Under the pieces are notes generated by a model. It was not told where the DNA came from and did not search any database. It was given only the letters and a program-made list of their open reading frames with translations. Shown in pieces: positions 9,991 to 19,276 of a stretch of DNA of 55,134 bases. Numbering within the stretch: position 1 is the first letter of the stretch; each line of letters opens with the position of its first letter. The DNA lies in assembly GCA_902541515.1 (NCBI GenBank), contig CACBRD010000004.1:1-55134 (forward strand). Reading direction: 5' to 3'. Source of the DNA: an uncultured Pelagibacteraceae bacterium. Lineage in GTDB: Bacteria; Pseudomonadota; Alphaproteobacteria; Pelagibacterales; Pelagibacteraceae. The position numbers and the translations under genes are program-made.

Positions 9991-11292
9991 ATGACTAAAT
10001 TAATGAAAAAAATAAGTGCGCCACTTATTAGTTTAATTTTTTTATTGAACATGAGTAGTGCAGGTATGGCAGATACAACAGTTTCTGCTGAAGTAGGTTT
10101 TATTTTTAATACCTTATTATTTTTGATTTGTGGATTTCTAGTAATGTTCATGGCATGTGGTTTTGCTATGCTAGAGTCTGGAATGGTTACATCAAAAAGT
10201 GTATCCGTTATTTGTGCAAAAAATATAGGGTTATTCTCAATTGCAGGTATAATGTTCTGGCTTGTAGGTTATAACTTAGCCTATGGTATCAGTCCAGGTG
10301 GATATATTGGAAAATTTATTCCATGGGCAGATGGCAGTAAAATAGACACAGGATATTCCGATGGTTCAGATTGGTATTTCCAAATGGTATTCTGTGCAAC
10401 TACTGTTTCAATCGTATCAGGTACAATGGCTGAAAGAATTAAACTATGGCCATTCTTTACATTTGCTGCAGTTCTATCAGGAATTATATATCCAATCGTA
10501 ATGGGTTGGCAGTGGGGTGGAGGCTGGTTAGCAGAGTTAGGATTTTCTGATTTTGCTGGTTCAACTTTAGTACACTCAACTGGTGGTGCAGCTGCTTTAG
10601 CTGGTGCAATGATAATTGGTCCAAGATTAGGAAGATTTACTAAATCTGGGGCTCCAGCGCCACTTAAACCGTTTGCAGCATCATCAATACCATTAGTAAC
10701 AATTGGAGTATTTATTTTATGGCTAGGTTGGTTTGGATTTAATGGTGGTTCACAATTAGCATTGGGAACAGCTACTGATGCAATCGCTGTATCTAAAATA
10801 TTTATTAACACATTCCTTGCTGGTGCTGGTGGTGTTATGGGTGCAGCAGTTATAACAAGATTACATTTTGGTAAAACTGACGTAGTTCAAATGTTAAATG
10901 GATGTATCGGTGGTTTGGTTGCTGTAACTGCAGAACCATTGTTGCCATCACCATTTGCTGCAATTTTAATTGGTGCTGTGGGTGGATTAATCGTAGTATA
11001 TGGTACTAAACTATTATTCTCATTAAAAATCGATGATGTAGTTGGTGCTATTCCTGCTCACTTATTTGCTGGAATTTGGGGTACGTTAATTGTACCTGCA
11101 ACAAATTCTGGTGCAAATTTTAGTACTCAGTTGATTGGTGTATTATCAGTAAACATATTTGTGTTTATTGTAGCTTACATTGTGTTTAGCGCTATTAAAG
11201 CAACAATTGGCCTAAGGTTAAGTAAAGAAGGTGAAACCAAAGGTACTGATGTCACTGAAACTGGCGTGATTGCATATGCAATACGTGACTAA
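9991..11292 (+). CDS. amt: Ammonium transporter
   Basis: GFAMLESGMV, GGWLAELGFSDFAGSTLVHSTGGAAALAGA, strong RBS GGGAGG. Confidence 0.95.
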   Translation: MTKLMKKISAPLISLIFLLNMSSAGMADTTVSAEVGFIFNTLLFLICGFLVMFMACGFAMLESGMVTSKSVSVICAKNIGLFSIAGIMFWLVGYNLAYGISPGGYIGKFIPWADGSKIDTGYSDGSDWYFQMVFCATTVSIVSGTMAERIKLWPFFTFAAVLSGIIYPIVMGWQWGGGWLAELGFSDFAGSTLVHSTGGAAALAGAMIIGPRLGRFTKSGAPAPLKPFAASSIPLVTIGVFILWLGWFGFNGGSQLALGTATDAIAVSKIFINTFLAGAGGVMGAAVITRLHFGKTDVVQMLNGCIGGLVAVTAEPLLPSPFAAILIGAVGGLIVVYGTKLLFSLKIDDVVGAIPAHLFAGIWGTLIVPATNSGANFSTQLIGVLSVNIFVFIVAYIVFSAIKATIGLRLSKEGETKGTDVTETGVIAYAIRD

Positions 11293-11304
11293 TTGTTAAC
11301 AATA

Positions 11305-11356
11305 AGGGACTCTTCGCTCTCTGTGTATCTCCGCGATTACTCATCGAAGGGTCCCT
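11305..11356 (+). other. Long-looped stem structure in amt 3' region
   Basis: AGGGACTCTTCG (11305-11316) pairs with CGAAGGGTCCCT (11345-11356), 12 bp with one G-U, 28-nt loop. Confidence 0.6.
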
Positions 11357-11384
11357 AAAATTCTCTCTTAAAGTTAGTTAAACG

Positions 11385-11416
11385 AAAAAAAGCCCCTCCC
11401 TCAAGGGGCTTTTTTT
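11385..11416. terminator. Intrinsic (possibly bidirectional) terminator downstream of amt
   Basis: AAAAAAAGCCCCT-CCCTCA-AGGGGCTTTTTTT, A-tract/T-tract flanked GC stem between convergent genes. Confidence 0.9.
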
Positions 11417-11437
11417 ATTTTCATAAAACTTAAATGA

Positions 11438-12424
11438 TTACAAATTTTCAATCACCTGATTAAACACTTCATCGGGCTTAAGATTCTTCATCCCATTTCT
11501 ATCTCTATGCCAAATATTATCCACATAATCCTTTGGAACTATTGGAATAATTTTACTATATTTTAGCTCACTCACTGGGTCATTGGCTATTAATCCAAAT
11601 GATTTAATTCCAAGAGCTGCTGCAAGATTTAATGGACCTGAATTATTTCCAAGAAAAAAATCTGAATTTTTAATTGCTAATATTACTCCTTGTAGATCTT
11701 TATCAGAACAATCGATAAAATAATTTTTATTAGACTCAGCAATTATTTTTTTTGCAATATGAGATTTTTCAGGGCTACAAATAAGATATATGTAATCAAA
11801 TAATTTTTTTTCGAATAAAAGATCCGCAAGTTTGATAAAATCTTCCTCATACCACATTTTGTAATCTTCAAAAGAATCGACCCCAAAAGTAATTTTCTTT
11901 CCATCAACAATAAGGTCCGAATTGTTTTTTTTGAGACTCTCAACATCAATTTCCAAATTTGGATATTTATTCTCTATTGTTATCGAATGAATCTTAAGTA
12001 GTTTTTGAGATCTTTCAGAATAATTTAATTTTAAATCCTCCTCATTAAGAAAATTTTTAACAGTAAGCCATTTCTTTTGGTTTTTAAATCCTGGTCCAAT
12101 AATATTCTTAATTTTTGCTATTTTAGCTGCGATGGCAGGTTTATTGACTTTATCTAATATATAGACAAATTCATATTTCTCAGATTTAAATACTTTTATT
12201 AATTTGAATACATCAACCCAGTAAAATAAACCCTTTCTGAAATCATTATAAAAAATTTGATTTATATGTTTTAGGTCTTTAAGAATATTTTGGGCTTGAG
12301 TTTTTTCTCTGACAATTAAATCTATATTTGTTTGATGATGTTGGCTGATAGCTTTTATGTAGGGTAATTGCCAGATTAAATCACCTAATTTATGATGAGT
12401 ATAAACGATACAAATTTTATTCAT
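11438..12424 (-). CDS. Glycosyltransferase family 9 (heptosyltransferase-like)
   Basis: HHKLGDLIWQLPYIKAI N terminus and FLGNNSGPLNLAAALGIKSFGL motif typical of GT9. Confidence 0.85.
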   Translation of the reverse strand: MNKICIVYTHHKLGDLIWQLPYIKAISQHHQTNIDLIVREKTQAQNILKDLKHINQIFYNDFRKGLFYWVDVFKLIKVFKSEKYEFVYILDKVNKPAIAAKIAKIKNIIGPGFKNQKKWLTVKNFLNEEDLKLNYSERSQKLLKIHSITIENKYPNLEIDVESLKKNNSDLIVDGKKITFGVDSFEDYKMWYEEDFIKLADLLFEKKLFDYIYLICSPEKSHIAKKIIAESNKNYFIDCSDKDLQGVILAIKNSDFFLGNNSGPLNLAAALGIKSFGLIANDPVSELKYSKIIPIVPKDYVDNIWHRDRNGMKNLKPDEVFNQVIENL

Positions 12425-12471
12425 TTTTATTTATGTGATTTCAAAAAAAACTATATAATAAATTTAGTTCT

Positions 12472-12855
12472 ATGAATATAAAATCGTCAAAAACATTAGT
12501 CACAGAAGCTTTAAGCGAAATTAAAACAATTTCACCAGACGAAGCATTATCAATGATGAATGAAGATAAATGTAATCTAATTGATATTAGAGATATAAGA
12601 GAACTTGAAAGAGATGGGCGAGTTGAAAATTCAAATCATATTCCACGAGGAATGTTAGAATTTTGGTTAGATCCTGATAGTCCATATTTTAAAGATGGTA
12701 AATTAGATATGAATAAAGAAATGGTTCTTTTCTGTGCTGGCGGTATGAGATCAGCATTGGCTGCAAAAACTCTTAAAGATATGGGGTTTGAAAAAGTTTC
12801 ACACATTGATGGTGGGTTTGGAGCTATTAGAAATAGTAAATTTAAGATTGTTTAA
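12472..12855 (+). CDS. Rhodanese-like domain protein
   Basis: NLIDIRDIRELERDGRVENSNHIPRGMLEFW...VLFCAGGMRSALAAKTLKDMGFEKVSHIDGGF. Confidence 0.9.
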   Translation: MNIKSSKTLVTEALSEIKTISPDEALSMMNEDKCNLIDIRDIRELERDGRVENSNHIPRGMLEFWLDPDSPYFKDGKLDMNKEMVLFCAGGMRSALAAKTLKDMGFEKVSHIDGGFGAIRNSKFKIV

Positions 12856-13436
12856 GAAACACACTCTTCTAAAGCATATTCAAGTCTATCTTGTCCCCAA
12901 AAAAGTTTATTGTTGACTATGAAGGTTGGAGCACCGAATACATCATTTTGAAAAGCTTTGTCAGTTAAACTTTTTAATTCGTCTTTTACTTTTTGATTAC
13001 TTATATCTTCAAAAAATTTTTTTTTATCAATTTTACAATTATCTAAAATTTTGTTTACGTTAGCTTCGATTGATATATCTATATTATTTTTCCAATAGGC
13101 ATCAAAACAAATATCAAAGTATTCACTTTTTTTATTTGCATCGATTGAAATAAATCCTCTCATTAAATAAAGGGTATTAATCGGAAATTTTTCGTTCCAT
13201 TTAAAAGATATATTATTTTTGTTAGCTATAATTTCGCAATCATTCTTCATATTTTTCATTTTTCGTTCATTAAAAGCAGGAGCAGTTATGTTACCTAACT
13301 TATGTAAACCACCTAGCAAAATAGGTTTATAATTAAAATCGACCCCATTTTTATTCTGCATTGATTTAATTTTTTTATAGGCAATGTAAGAATATGGACT
13401 AATAAAATCGAAGTAAAAATCGATGATTTTACTCAT
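12852..13436 (-). CDS. DsbA-family protein / 2-hydroxychromene-2-carboxylate isomerase
   Basis: IDFYFDFISPYSYIAYKKI N terminus; VFGAPTFIVNNKLFWGQDRLEYALE C terminus. Confidence 0.88.
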   Translation of the reverse strand: MSKIIDFYFDFISPYSYIAYKKIKSMQNKNGVDFNYKPILLGGLHKLGNITAPAFNERKMKNMKNDCEIIANKNNISFKWNEKFPINTLYLMRGFISIDANKKSEYFDICFDAYWKNNIDISIEANVNKILDNCKIDKKKFFEDISNQKVKDELKSLTDKAFQNDVFGAPTFIVNNKLFWGQDRLEYALEECVS

Positions 13437-13902
13437 ATAGGTTAATACTTTTTGCGTAAAATATTCTAATCAGCCAATAAATAAAGATGCCTAAAGGACC
13501 AATTAAATAAGTGATTACTAATGGGATGCCAACAAGAATCTTATTGATAAAAAACTTTTGGGAGTCTCTTACAATCCAGCCACCAACGAATAAATTAATT
13601 GATACAAAGTGGATCCAAAATAACATTAAAAAAATATTACTTGAAAACAAACCTGATAAATTACTAATACTTAAATATAATTCAAAATTACTATCGAAAT
13701 CATAAGCATTTAAATAAGCTTTATAAAGTACAAATATGTAAGCACCTCCTAATAATGTGATTGGAAAAATAGAAGTAACAAAATATTTTGTAAAGTTTGA
13801 TTGTGGAAAAAATATTAGTACTAACCAAAAAGGTAAAACTCCTAAATTCACCCAGAAGTAGAGAATTTCAATTGTAAAGTAAGCATAAATTTGTTCGATC
13901 AT
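13429..13902 (-). CDS. ABA4-like/DUF4281-type integral membrane protein (tentative)
   Basis: Four hydrophobic segments; WIHFVSINLFVGGWIVRDS and LVGIPLVITYLIGPLGIFIYWLIR pattern. Confidence 0.55.
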   Translation of the reverse strand: MIEQIYAYFTIEILYFWVNLGVLPFWLVLIFFPQSNFTKYFVTSIFPITLLGGAYIFVLYKAYLNAYDFDSNFELYLSISNLSGLFSSNIFLMLFWIHFVSINLFVGGWIVRDSQKFFINKILVGIPLVITYLIGPLGIFIYWLIRIFYAKSINLYE

Positions 13903-13930
13903 TTTAAATTATATTATATTAGATCTTACA

Positions 13931-14494
13931 ATGATTCCTATAAGAAATAAGAGAAAAACATTACAGGTGACTGTAGATGAAATGAGAAATTTTGCTTTAG
14001 CATATGTTGAAAAATATGCCCCATCTAAACAACAATTAAGAACATATTTACTAAAAAAATATCTTAAATTATCTGTTCCAAATGTAAAAAAACAGGATGT
14101 GACAAATTTAATTGATATTGTTTTATCTGATTTAGAAAAAAATAAATTTATTAATGATAAATTTTATTCTGAAAGTAAAGCCAAAAGTATGATCCGAAGA
14201 GGAAGTTCGATTAATAAAATCAGAAACTACTTAATTGGCAAAGGTGTTAATGATGAATTTATAAAAGATACAGTCAACAAAATTAATGAGGATAATTCAG
14301 ATCAAGATTTTTTTTCAGCAATTAAAATTTGTAAAAAGAAAAGAATTGGACCAGCTAGGATAGATGATAATAGACCCCTTTTTTATAAAAAGGATATCTC
14401 TTTATTAGCAAGAAATGGCTTCGATTTTGAGACATCAAAAAAAGTTATGGAATTAAAAAAAGATGATTATTTAAAAATAATAAAACTACTTTGA
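13931..14494 (+). CDS. recX: Regulatory protein RecX-like
   Basis: YAPSKQQLRTYLLKKYLK...INDKFYSESKAKSMIRRGSSINKIRNYLIGKGV. Confidence 0.75.
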   Translation: MIPIRNKRKTLQVTVDEMRNFALAYVEKYAPSKQQLRTYLLKKYLKLSVPNVKKQDVTNLIDIVLSDLEKNKFINDKFYSESKAKSMIRRGSSINKIRNYLIGKGVNDEFIKDTVNKINEDNSDQDFFSAIKICKKKRIGPARIDDNRPLFYKKDISLLARNGFDFETSKKVMELKKDDYLKIIKLL

Positions 14495-14629
14495 TTTTTT
14501 TTTCTTTTCTTCTTCAACTAATTGATTGATTTTATTTCTTATATAATTTTTAACATATACAAATACCAATAAACCAAAAATAGATATTGATACAATAATT
14601 ATAAGTATTATCCTTAATTGTTCATCCAT
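14486..14629 (-). CDS. Small single-TM protein (47 aa)
   Basis: Manual translation MDEQLRIILIIIVSISIFGLLVFVYVKNYIRNKINQLVEEEKKKKSK*; fills the gap between recX and the inositol-phosphatase gene. Confidence 0.55.
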   Translation of the reverse strand: MDEQLRIILIIIVSISIFGLLVFVYVKNYIRNKINQLVEEEKKKKSK

Positions 14630-14630
14630 A

Positions 14631-15401
14631 TTAGATATTTTTATTTTTTAAGATTAAACTTGGATTTTTAAAATTTTTTTTTCCATATTTTATTGCTTTG
14701 CCATCAAAATCTGAAATTATTCCTCCAGCATGTTGTAAAATTGCATGACCAGCCGCTATATCCCATTCACAGGCTCTAGGCTCAGCCACATATCCATCAT
14801 ATTCGCCAGCAGCAATGACACAAAATTTAAGAGAACTTTTCATTCTTACATATTTTTTTACATTAAATTTTTTATGTAATTTTTCTATTTCAGGTTTAAT
14901 ATTGTTTGAATAGGATACAAATTTCACATCATTTTTATCAAAATTTTCAGAACATTTTAAATTCTTGGTTTCACCATTTGTAAACTCATAGGCATTATTT
15001 GGACCATAGGAGTAAAACATTCTTTTTTTTGAAGGGGCATAAATTAATCCAGCTACTGGATTTTTGTTAATTATTAATCCAGCATTAATTGTAAATTCCT
15101 CTAGATTATTTATGTAGTCGTAGGTACCATCGATAGGGTCAATGAGCCAAAAGTTTTCAAGATTGTTTATTGATTTATTATCAGAGGTCTCTTCTGAAAT
15201 GATGGGAAGTTCAGGTGTTAATTCTTTAATTTTTTGAGTAACAATTTTATTAACTTCTAAATCTCCATTACTAACAGGAGTATTATCGGCTTTAATTTTT
15301 TTTATAAGTCCTTGTTTTCTTAAATCTAAAGAAATTTTTCCTGCATGAATAAATGTATCAATCAGATTTTCGACAATCTCTTTTAAATTCAAATTATTCA
15401 T
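14631..15401 (-). CDS. cysQ: Inositol monophosphatase-family 3'(2'),5'-bisphosphate nucleotidase
   Basis: ISEETSDNK, WLIDPIDGTYDYIN, CEWDIAAGHAILQHAGG motifs. Confidence 0.85.
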   Translation of the reverse strand: MNNLNLKEIVENLIDTFIHAGKISLDLRKQGLIKKIKADNTPVSNGDLEVNKIVTQKIKELTPELPIISEETSDNKSINNLENFWLIDPIDGTYDYINNLEEFTINAGLIINKNPVAGLIYAPSKKRMFYSYGPNNAYEFTNGETKNLKCSENFDKNDVKFVSYSNNIKPEIEKLHKKFNVKKYVRMKSSLKFCVIAAGEYDGYVAEPRACEWDIAAGHAILQHAGGIISDFDGKAIKYGKKNFKNPSLILKNKNI

Positions 15402-15564
15402 TGATCTTTATTAATTCTATATTTTTAGTATTTATTACTTTTTTTCCAACATTTTCAAAATTTACTGTCACTTTTTCTTTTATAATTGATTGAACTTGAC
15501 CTATACCCCAGTTTCTATTAGAGGGATTGATAACTTTGTCTCCTGGTTCAAAATCTAATATCAT
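15394..15564 (-). CDS. DUF3553-like small protein (56 aa)
   Basis: Manual translation [56 protein letters not shown]; overlaps the cysQ-like start by 8 nt. Confidence 0.7.
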   Translation of the reverse strand: MILDFEPGDKVINPSNRNWGIGQVQSIIKEKVTVNFENVGKKVINTKNIELIKINE

Positions 15565-15605
15565 TTAATTTAACTTATATTAGAAATAAGTATAAATACC
15601 ATCAA

Positions 15606-16724
15606 ATGAATAAAGAATTAAATTCAATAGGATTAAATAAGAAACCATCAGACACAAAAGTAGTTGTTGCAATGTCTGGAGGTGTAGATTCATCAACTGT
15701 AGCAGGCATGATGAAAAAAGAAGGATATGACGTAATTGGTATTACTTTAAAACTTTATGACGATGCAAAGCAGGTCGCGGAGTCAAAGCAATGTTGTTCT
15801 GGTCAAGATATCATGGATGCAAAAAGAGTTGCTCAAAAATTAGATATAGAACATAAAATTTTATATTATCAAAATAAGTTCAAGCAAGGAGTTATAGATA
15901 ATTTTGTTGATAGTTACTTAAAAGGTGAAACTCCAATACCTTGTGTTCAATGTAATCAAACAGTTAAATTTAAGGATTTGTTTGAAGTTTCTAAAGATTT
16001 AAATGCTGATGCTTTAATCACTGGGCATTATGTGAAAAGTGTTACTTCAAATAATAATACAAATATGTACAGAGCTATCGACGAAAATAGAGATCAAAGT
16101 TATTTTCTTTTTAATACTACTAGAGAACAACTTGATTATTTAAGATTTCCATTAGGTGGTCTTCATAAAAATGAAACACGTGAAATTGCCAAAAAACTAG
16201 ACCTTAATGTTGCTGATAAACCAGACAGCCAGGATATATGTTTTGTACCTGGAGGAGATTATGCATCAGTAATTCAAAAATTTAGACCAGACTCATTTAA
16301 AAAAGGAAACATAAAAGATCTTAAAGGTAATGTCATTGGTGTTCACGACGGAATTATAAATTTTACTATTGGTCAAAGAAAAGGAATAAAAGTTTCTGAC
16401 AAAGAAGCTTTATACGTTATTAAAATTAATTCTGAAAAAAATGAAATAATTGTTGGACCAAAAGAATATTTAGGAAAGAAAGATATTCTATTAAAAAATG
16501 TTAATTTATTAGCAAATGAAAAAGAATTTAAATCCAGCATTTTTGTAAAAGTTAGATCTACTGGTAAATTGCTTGAAGCAAACGTTAATCTAAGTGATCA
16601 AAATGGTGCAAATGTAAATCTGAAAAATCCTGAAGATGGAATATCACCAGGTCAGGCATGTGTTTTTTATAATAAAGATGCTTTAGGTTATAAAGTATTA
16701 GGAGGCGGCTGGATAAAGGAATAA
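15606..16724 (+). CDS. mnmA: tRNA-specific 2-thiouridylase MnmA
   Basis: [49 protein letters not shown]. Confidence 0.94.
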   Translation: MNKELNSIGLNKKPSDTKVVVAMSGGVDSSTVAGMMKKEGYDVIGITLKLYDDAKQVAESKQCCSGQDIMDAKRVAQKLDIEHKILYYQNKFKQGVIDNFVDSYLKGETPIPCVQCNQTVKFKDLFEVSKDLNADALITGHYVKSVTSNNNTNMYRAIDENRDQSYFLFNTTREQLDYLRFPLGGLHKNETREIAKKLDLNVADKPDSQDICFVPGGDYASVIQKFRPDSFKKGNIKDLKGNVIGVHDGIINFTIGQRKGIKVSDKEALYVIKINSEKNEIIVGPKEYLGKKDILLKNVNLLANEKEFKSSIFVKVRSTGKLLEANVNLSDQNGANVNLKNPEDGISPGQACVFYNKDALGYKVLGGGWIKE

Positions 16725-16725
16725 G

Positions 16726-16809
16726 CTATTTTTTCTTATTTTTTTTTCTAGCTCTTCTTTTTTTCGACCCCATTTTTCTTCGGCCTCTATGTTTCTTTGG
16801 GTAACTCAT
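16726..16809 (-). CDS. Tiny extremely basic ORF (27 aa)
   Basis: Manual translation MSYPKKHRGRRKMGSKKRRARKKNKKK*; fills the mnmA / PLP-enzyme intergenic gap. Confidence 0.45.
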   Translation of the reverse strand: MSYPKKHRGRRKMGSKKRRARKKNKKK

Positions 16810-16843
16810 TAAATCCTTTTCATTAATTTATTGAATTTTTGAT

Positions 16844-18058
16844 ATGGATATAGCATTGTCCTTTAATCATATCAATTTTTTTATGGGCAAATCTTTTAAG
16901 ACATTTTTAAAACACACTGCAAAAGATTTTCATAACCAATCAGTAAATCCACCAGTAGTCAGAGCATCGACAATTATTTTTAAGTCTATGCAACATATAA
17001 GAAAAACTCAAAAAAAAGCTCTACGAAATCCAACAGGTGGTCATTTTGATTACGGCAGACAAGGGACCTCTACTACTTATATATTACAAAAAATTTTAAC
17101 AAAACTTGAAGAAAGTTATCATGTTTTTACGACACCAACAGGTTTTGGCTCCGTTTTTTTAGCAATATTCAGCGTTGTTAGACCTGGAGATGAAATGTTA
17201 GTTGCAGATCCAGTTTACAGCCCTACACGAATTTTAACTGAAGATTATCTAAAAGATTTTAATATAAAGACAGTTTTTTATAATCCACATGACCTCAATA
17301 CATTAAAAAACAATATTACAAAGAAAACAAAATTGATTTTTGTAGAAAATCCTGGAAGTAATACTTTTGATTTTCAAGACTTGGGTAAAATTATTTCGAT
17401 TGCAAGAAAGCATAAGTTATACACTGCAATTGATAATACTTGGGGTACTCCTTATTACCTAAAACCAATTAAACTTGGTTTTGATATGTCAATTGTCTCT
17501 GCAACTAAATATTATTCTGGACATTCAGATGTTATGGGTGGAAGTTTGGCAGTGAATAAAAGGGTATTTTTTAAAGTTAAAGCAGCAGAAAAAATTACAG
17601 GTCTTAGATTAGGACCTGATGATGCTTATTTAATAACTAGAGGGTTAAGAACTTTAGATGTGAGATTAGACAGACATAGAGAAAATGCTAAAAAAGTTGC
17701 AGCATTTTTATCAAAAAATAAAAGAATTAAATTGTTATATCCTTTCAAAAAAAATTCACAAAATTTTAGAATGTGGAAAAAATATTATTCTGGAGCGTCA
17801 GGTTTAATGGGATTAAAGATAAAAGCTAAGAATATTAATTCTGTTCGAAAGTTTGTTAATTCACTGAAATTGTTTGGCTATGGCTATAGTTGGGGTGGAT
17901 TTGAGAGTTTAGCGCTTCATCAAGAATTTAGAGAAACTGGTAAAAGAAAATATATGAACTTACCAAAAGATGAACATTTAGTAAGATTACATATAGGTCT
18001 TGAAGATCCTAATGATTTGATTGCTGACATCAAACAAGCTTTAAGACATTTAAGATGA
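16844..18058 (+). CDS. metC: Cys/Met metabolism PLP-dependent enzyme, cystathionine beta-lyase-like
   Basis: SVNPPVVRASTIIF, YGRQGTSTTYILQ, SATKYYSGHSDVMGGS; GYSWGGFESL typical of MetC. Confidence 0.87.
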   Translation: MDIALSFNHINFFMGKSFKTFLKHTAKDFHNQSVNPPVVRASTIIFKSMQHIRKTQKKALRNPTGGHFDYGRQGTSTTYILQKILTKLEESYHVFTTPTGFGSVFLAIFSVVRPGDEMLVADPVYSPTRILTEDYLKDFNIKTVFYNPHDLNTLKNNITKKTKLIFVENPGSNTFDFQDLGKIISIARKHKLYTAIDNTWGTPYYLKPIKLGFDMSIVSATKYYSGHSDVMGGSLAVNKRVFFKVKAAEKITGLRLGPDDAYLITRGLRTLDVRLDRHRENAKKVAAFLSKNKRIKLLYPFKKNSQNFRMWKKYYSGASGLMGLKIKAKNINSVRKFVNSLKLFGYGYSWGGFESLALHQEFRETGKRKYMNLPKDEHLVRLHIGLEDPNDLIADIKQALRHLR

Positions 18059-19275
18059 GTTCTGAAAAATTTTTTCGTTCAAAAACAGCGATAGTAACTT
18101 TATTTGCTGCATGCTTTGTTGTTTTGATTTCTTTGGGTGTCAGACAAACATTTGGTTTGTTCTTTATGGACTTCAACGAGAGTTTAAAGATAAGCAACAC
18201 CGCATTTGGTTTTGCAATTGGGATGCAGATGTTGATGTGGGGTATAACAGGTCCTATCTTCGGAGCTATAGCAGATAAATACGGAGGACATATAGCTATA
18301 ATCGGAGCATTTATTTTTTATACTTTAGGTATTTATTTTTTATACACGGGTCCAAATACTGGAATATTTTTTCAAATCCATATGGGTTTATTAATAGGAA
18401 TAGGTCTTGGTGGAACGGCAATAAGTATTCCTATGTCAGTTGTGGGTAAACATTTTCCATTATCTACAAGAACGATTGCAATGAGTTTTGTTACTGCTGT
18501 TGGATCATTTGGTTACTTTCTTTCACCAATTTTCACTAATTTTTCTCTCACAGAGTTTGGTTGGAACTATACATTATTTGTTTTTTGCTTATTTTTGTTA
18601 TCTGGTTTAGTTGCAGCATATTTTGTTAGATCTCCATCTAAAACGGAAAGTGTCGAAAAAACTTCAGATCAATCTTTTAAGGAAGCTCTCTCAGAAGCTT
18701 TTAAAACTAAAAGTTATATTTTACTTGTATCAGGGTTTTTTGTATGTGGTTTTCATATAACTTTGGTTGGAACACATGTACCTAAATATGTAATAGATAG
18801 AGGTCTTGAGGATTGGACTGCAGCAGCAATTTTATCTTTGATCGGTTTATTTAATATTTTTGGTTCACTATTAAGTGGCTACCTCTCTGCAAAAATGAGT
18901 AAGAAAATTATCCTTAGTGCAATTTACTTTTTAAGAGGTGTTTCTATAATTTTTTTTATATTTATGCCTGCAAGTAATATTAATGCATTTTTATTTGGTG
19001 CAAGTTTTGGTTTTTTATGGCTATCGACAGTGCCTGCAACAAGTGGAATTGTAGCTCACCTGTTTGGGACAAAGTATTTAGGTCTTCTGTATGGAATTGT
19101 TTTTTTAAGTCACCAAGTTGGATCTTTTTTTGGCGCTTATCTAGGGGGTTTATTTTATGATCTATATGGGTCATATGATTATGCGTGGTATTTAGCAATT
19201 GCATTATCAGTTTTTGCAGCAATAATTCATCTACCAATTAGAGAAGAACCAGTTTTAAGACTAAAAACAGAATAA
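18055..19275 (+). CDS. MFS transporter (OFA/monocarboxylate-like)
   Basis: 12-TM pattern; GVRQTFGLFFMDF, GPIFGAIADKYGGH. Confidence 0.87.
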   Translation: MSSEKFFRSKTAIVTLFAACFVVLISLGVRQTFGLFFMDFNESLKISNTAFGFAIGMQMLMWGITGPIFGAIADKYGGHIAIIGAFIFYTLGIYFLYTGPNTGIFFQIHMGLLIGIGLGGTAISIPMSVVGKHFPLSTRTIAMSFVTAVGSFGYFLSPIFTNFSLTEFGWNYTLFVFCLFLLSGLVAAYFVRSPSKTESVEKTSDQSFKEALSEAFKTKSYILLVSGFFVCGFHITLVGTHVPKYVIDRGLEDWTAAAILSLIGLFNIFGSLLSGYLSAKMSKKIILSAIYFLRGVSIIFFIFMPASNINAFLFGASFGFLWLSTVPATSGIVAHLFGTKYLGLLYGIVFLSHQVGSFFGAYLGGLFYDLYGSYDYAWYLAIALSVFAAIIHLPIREEPVLRLKTE

Positions 19276-19276
19276 T

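Noticed and set aside
10281-10811. 176-aa minus-strand ORF opposite amt
   Set aside because: Shadow ORF antisense to a clear ammonium transporter; Pro/Ala/Asn-rich low-quality sequence with no motif.
16725-16843. Possible SAM-type riboswitch upstream of the metC-like gene
   Set aside because: The gap is mostly filled by the 27-aa ORF on the other strand, and I found no pseudoknot-like pairing resembling SAM-II/SAM-V.
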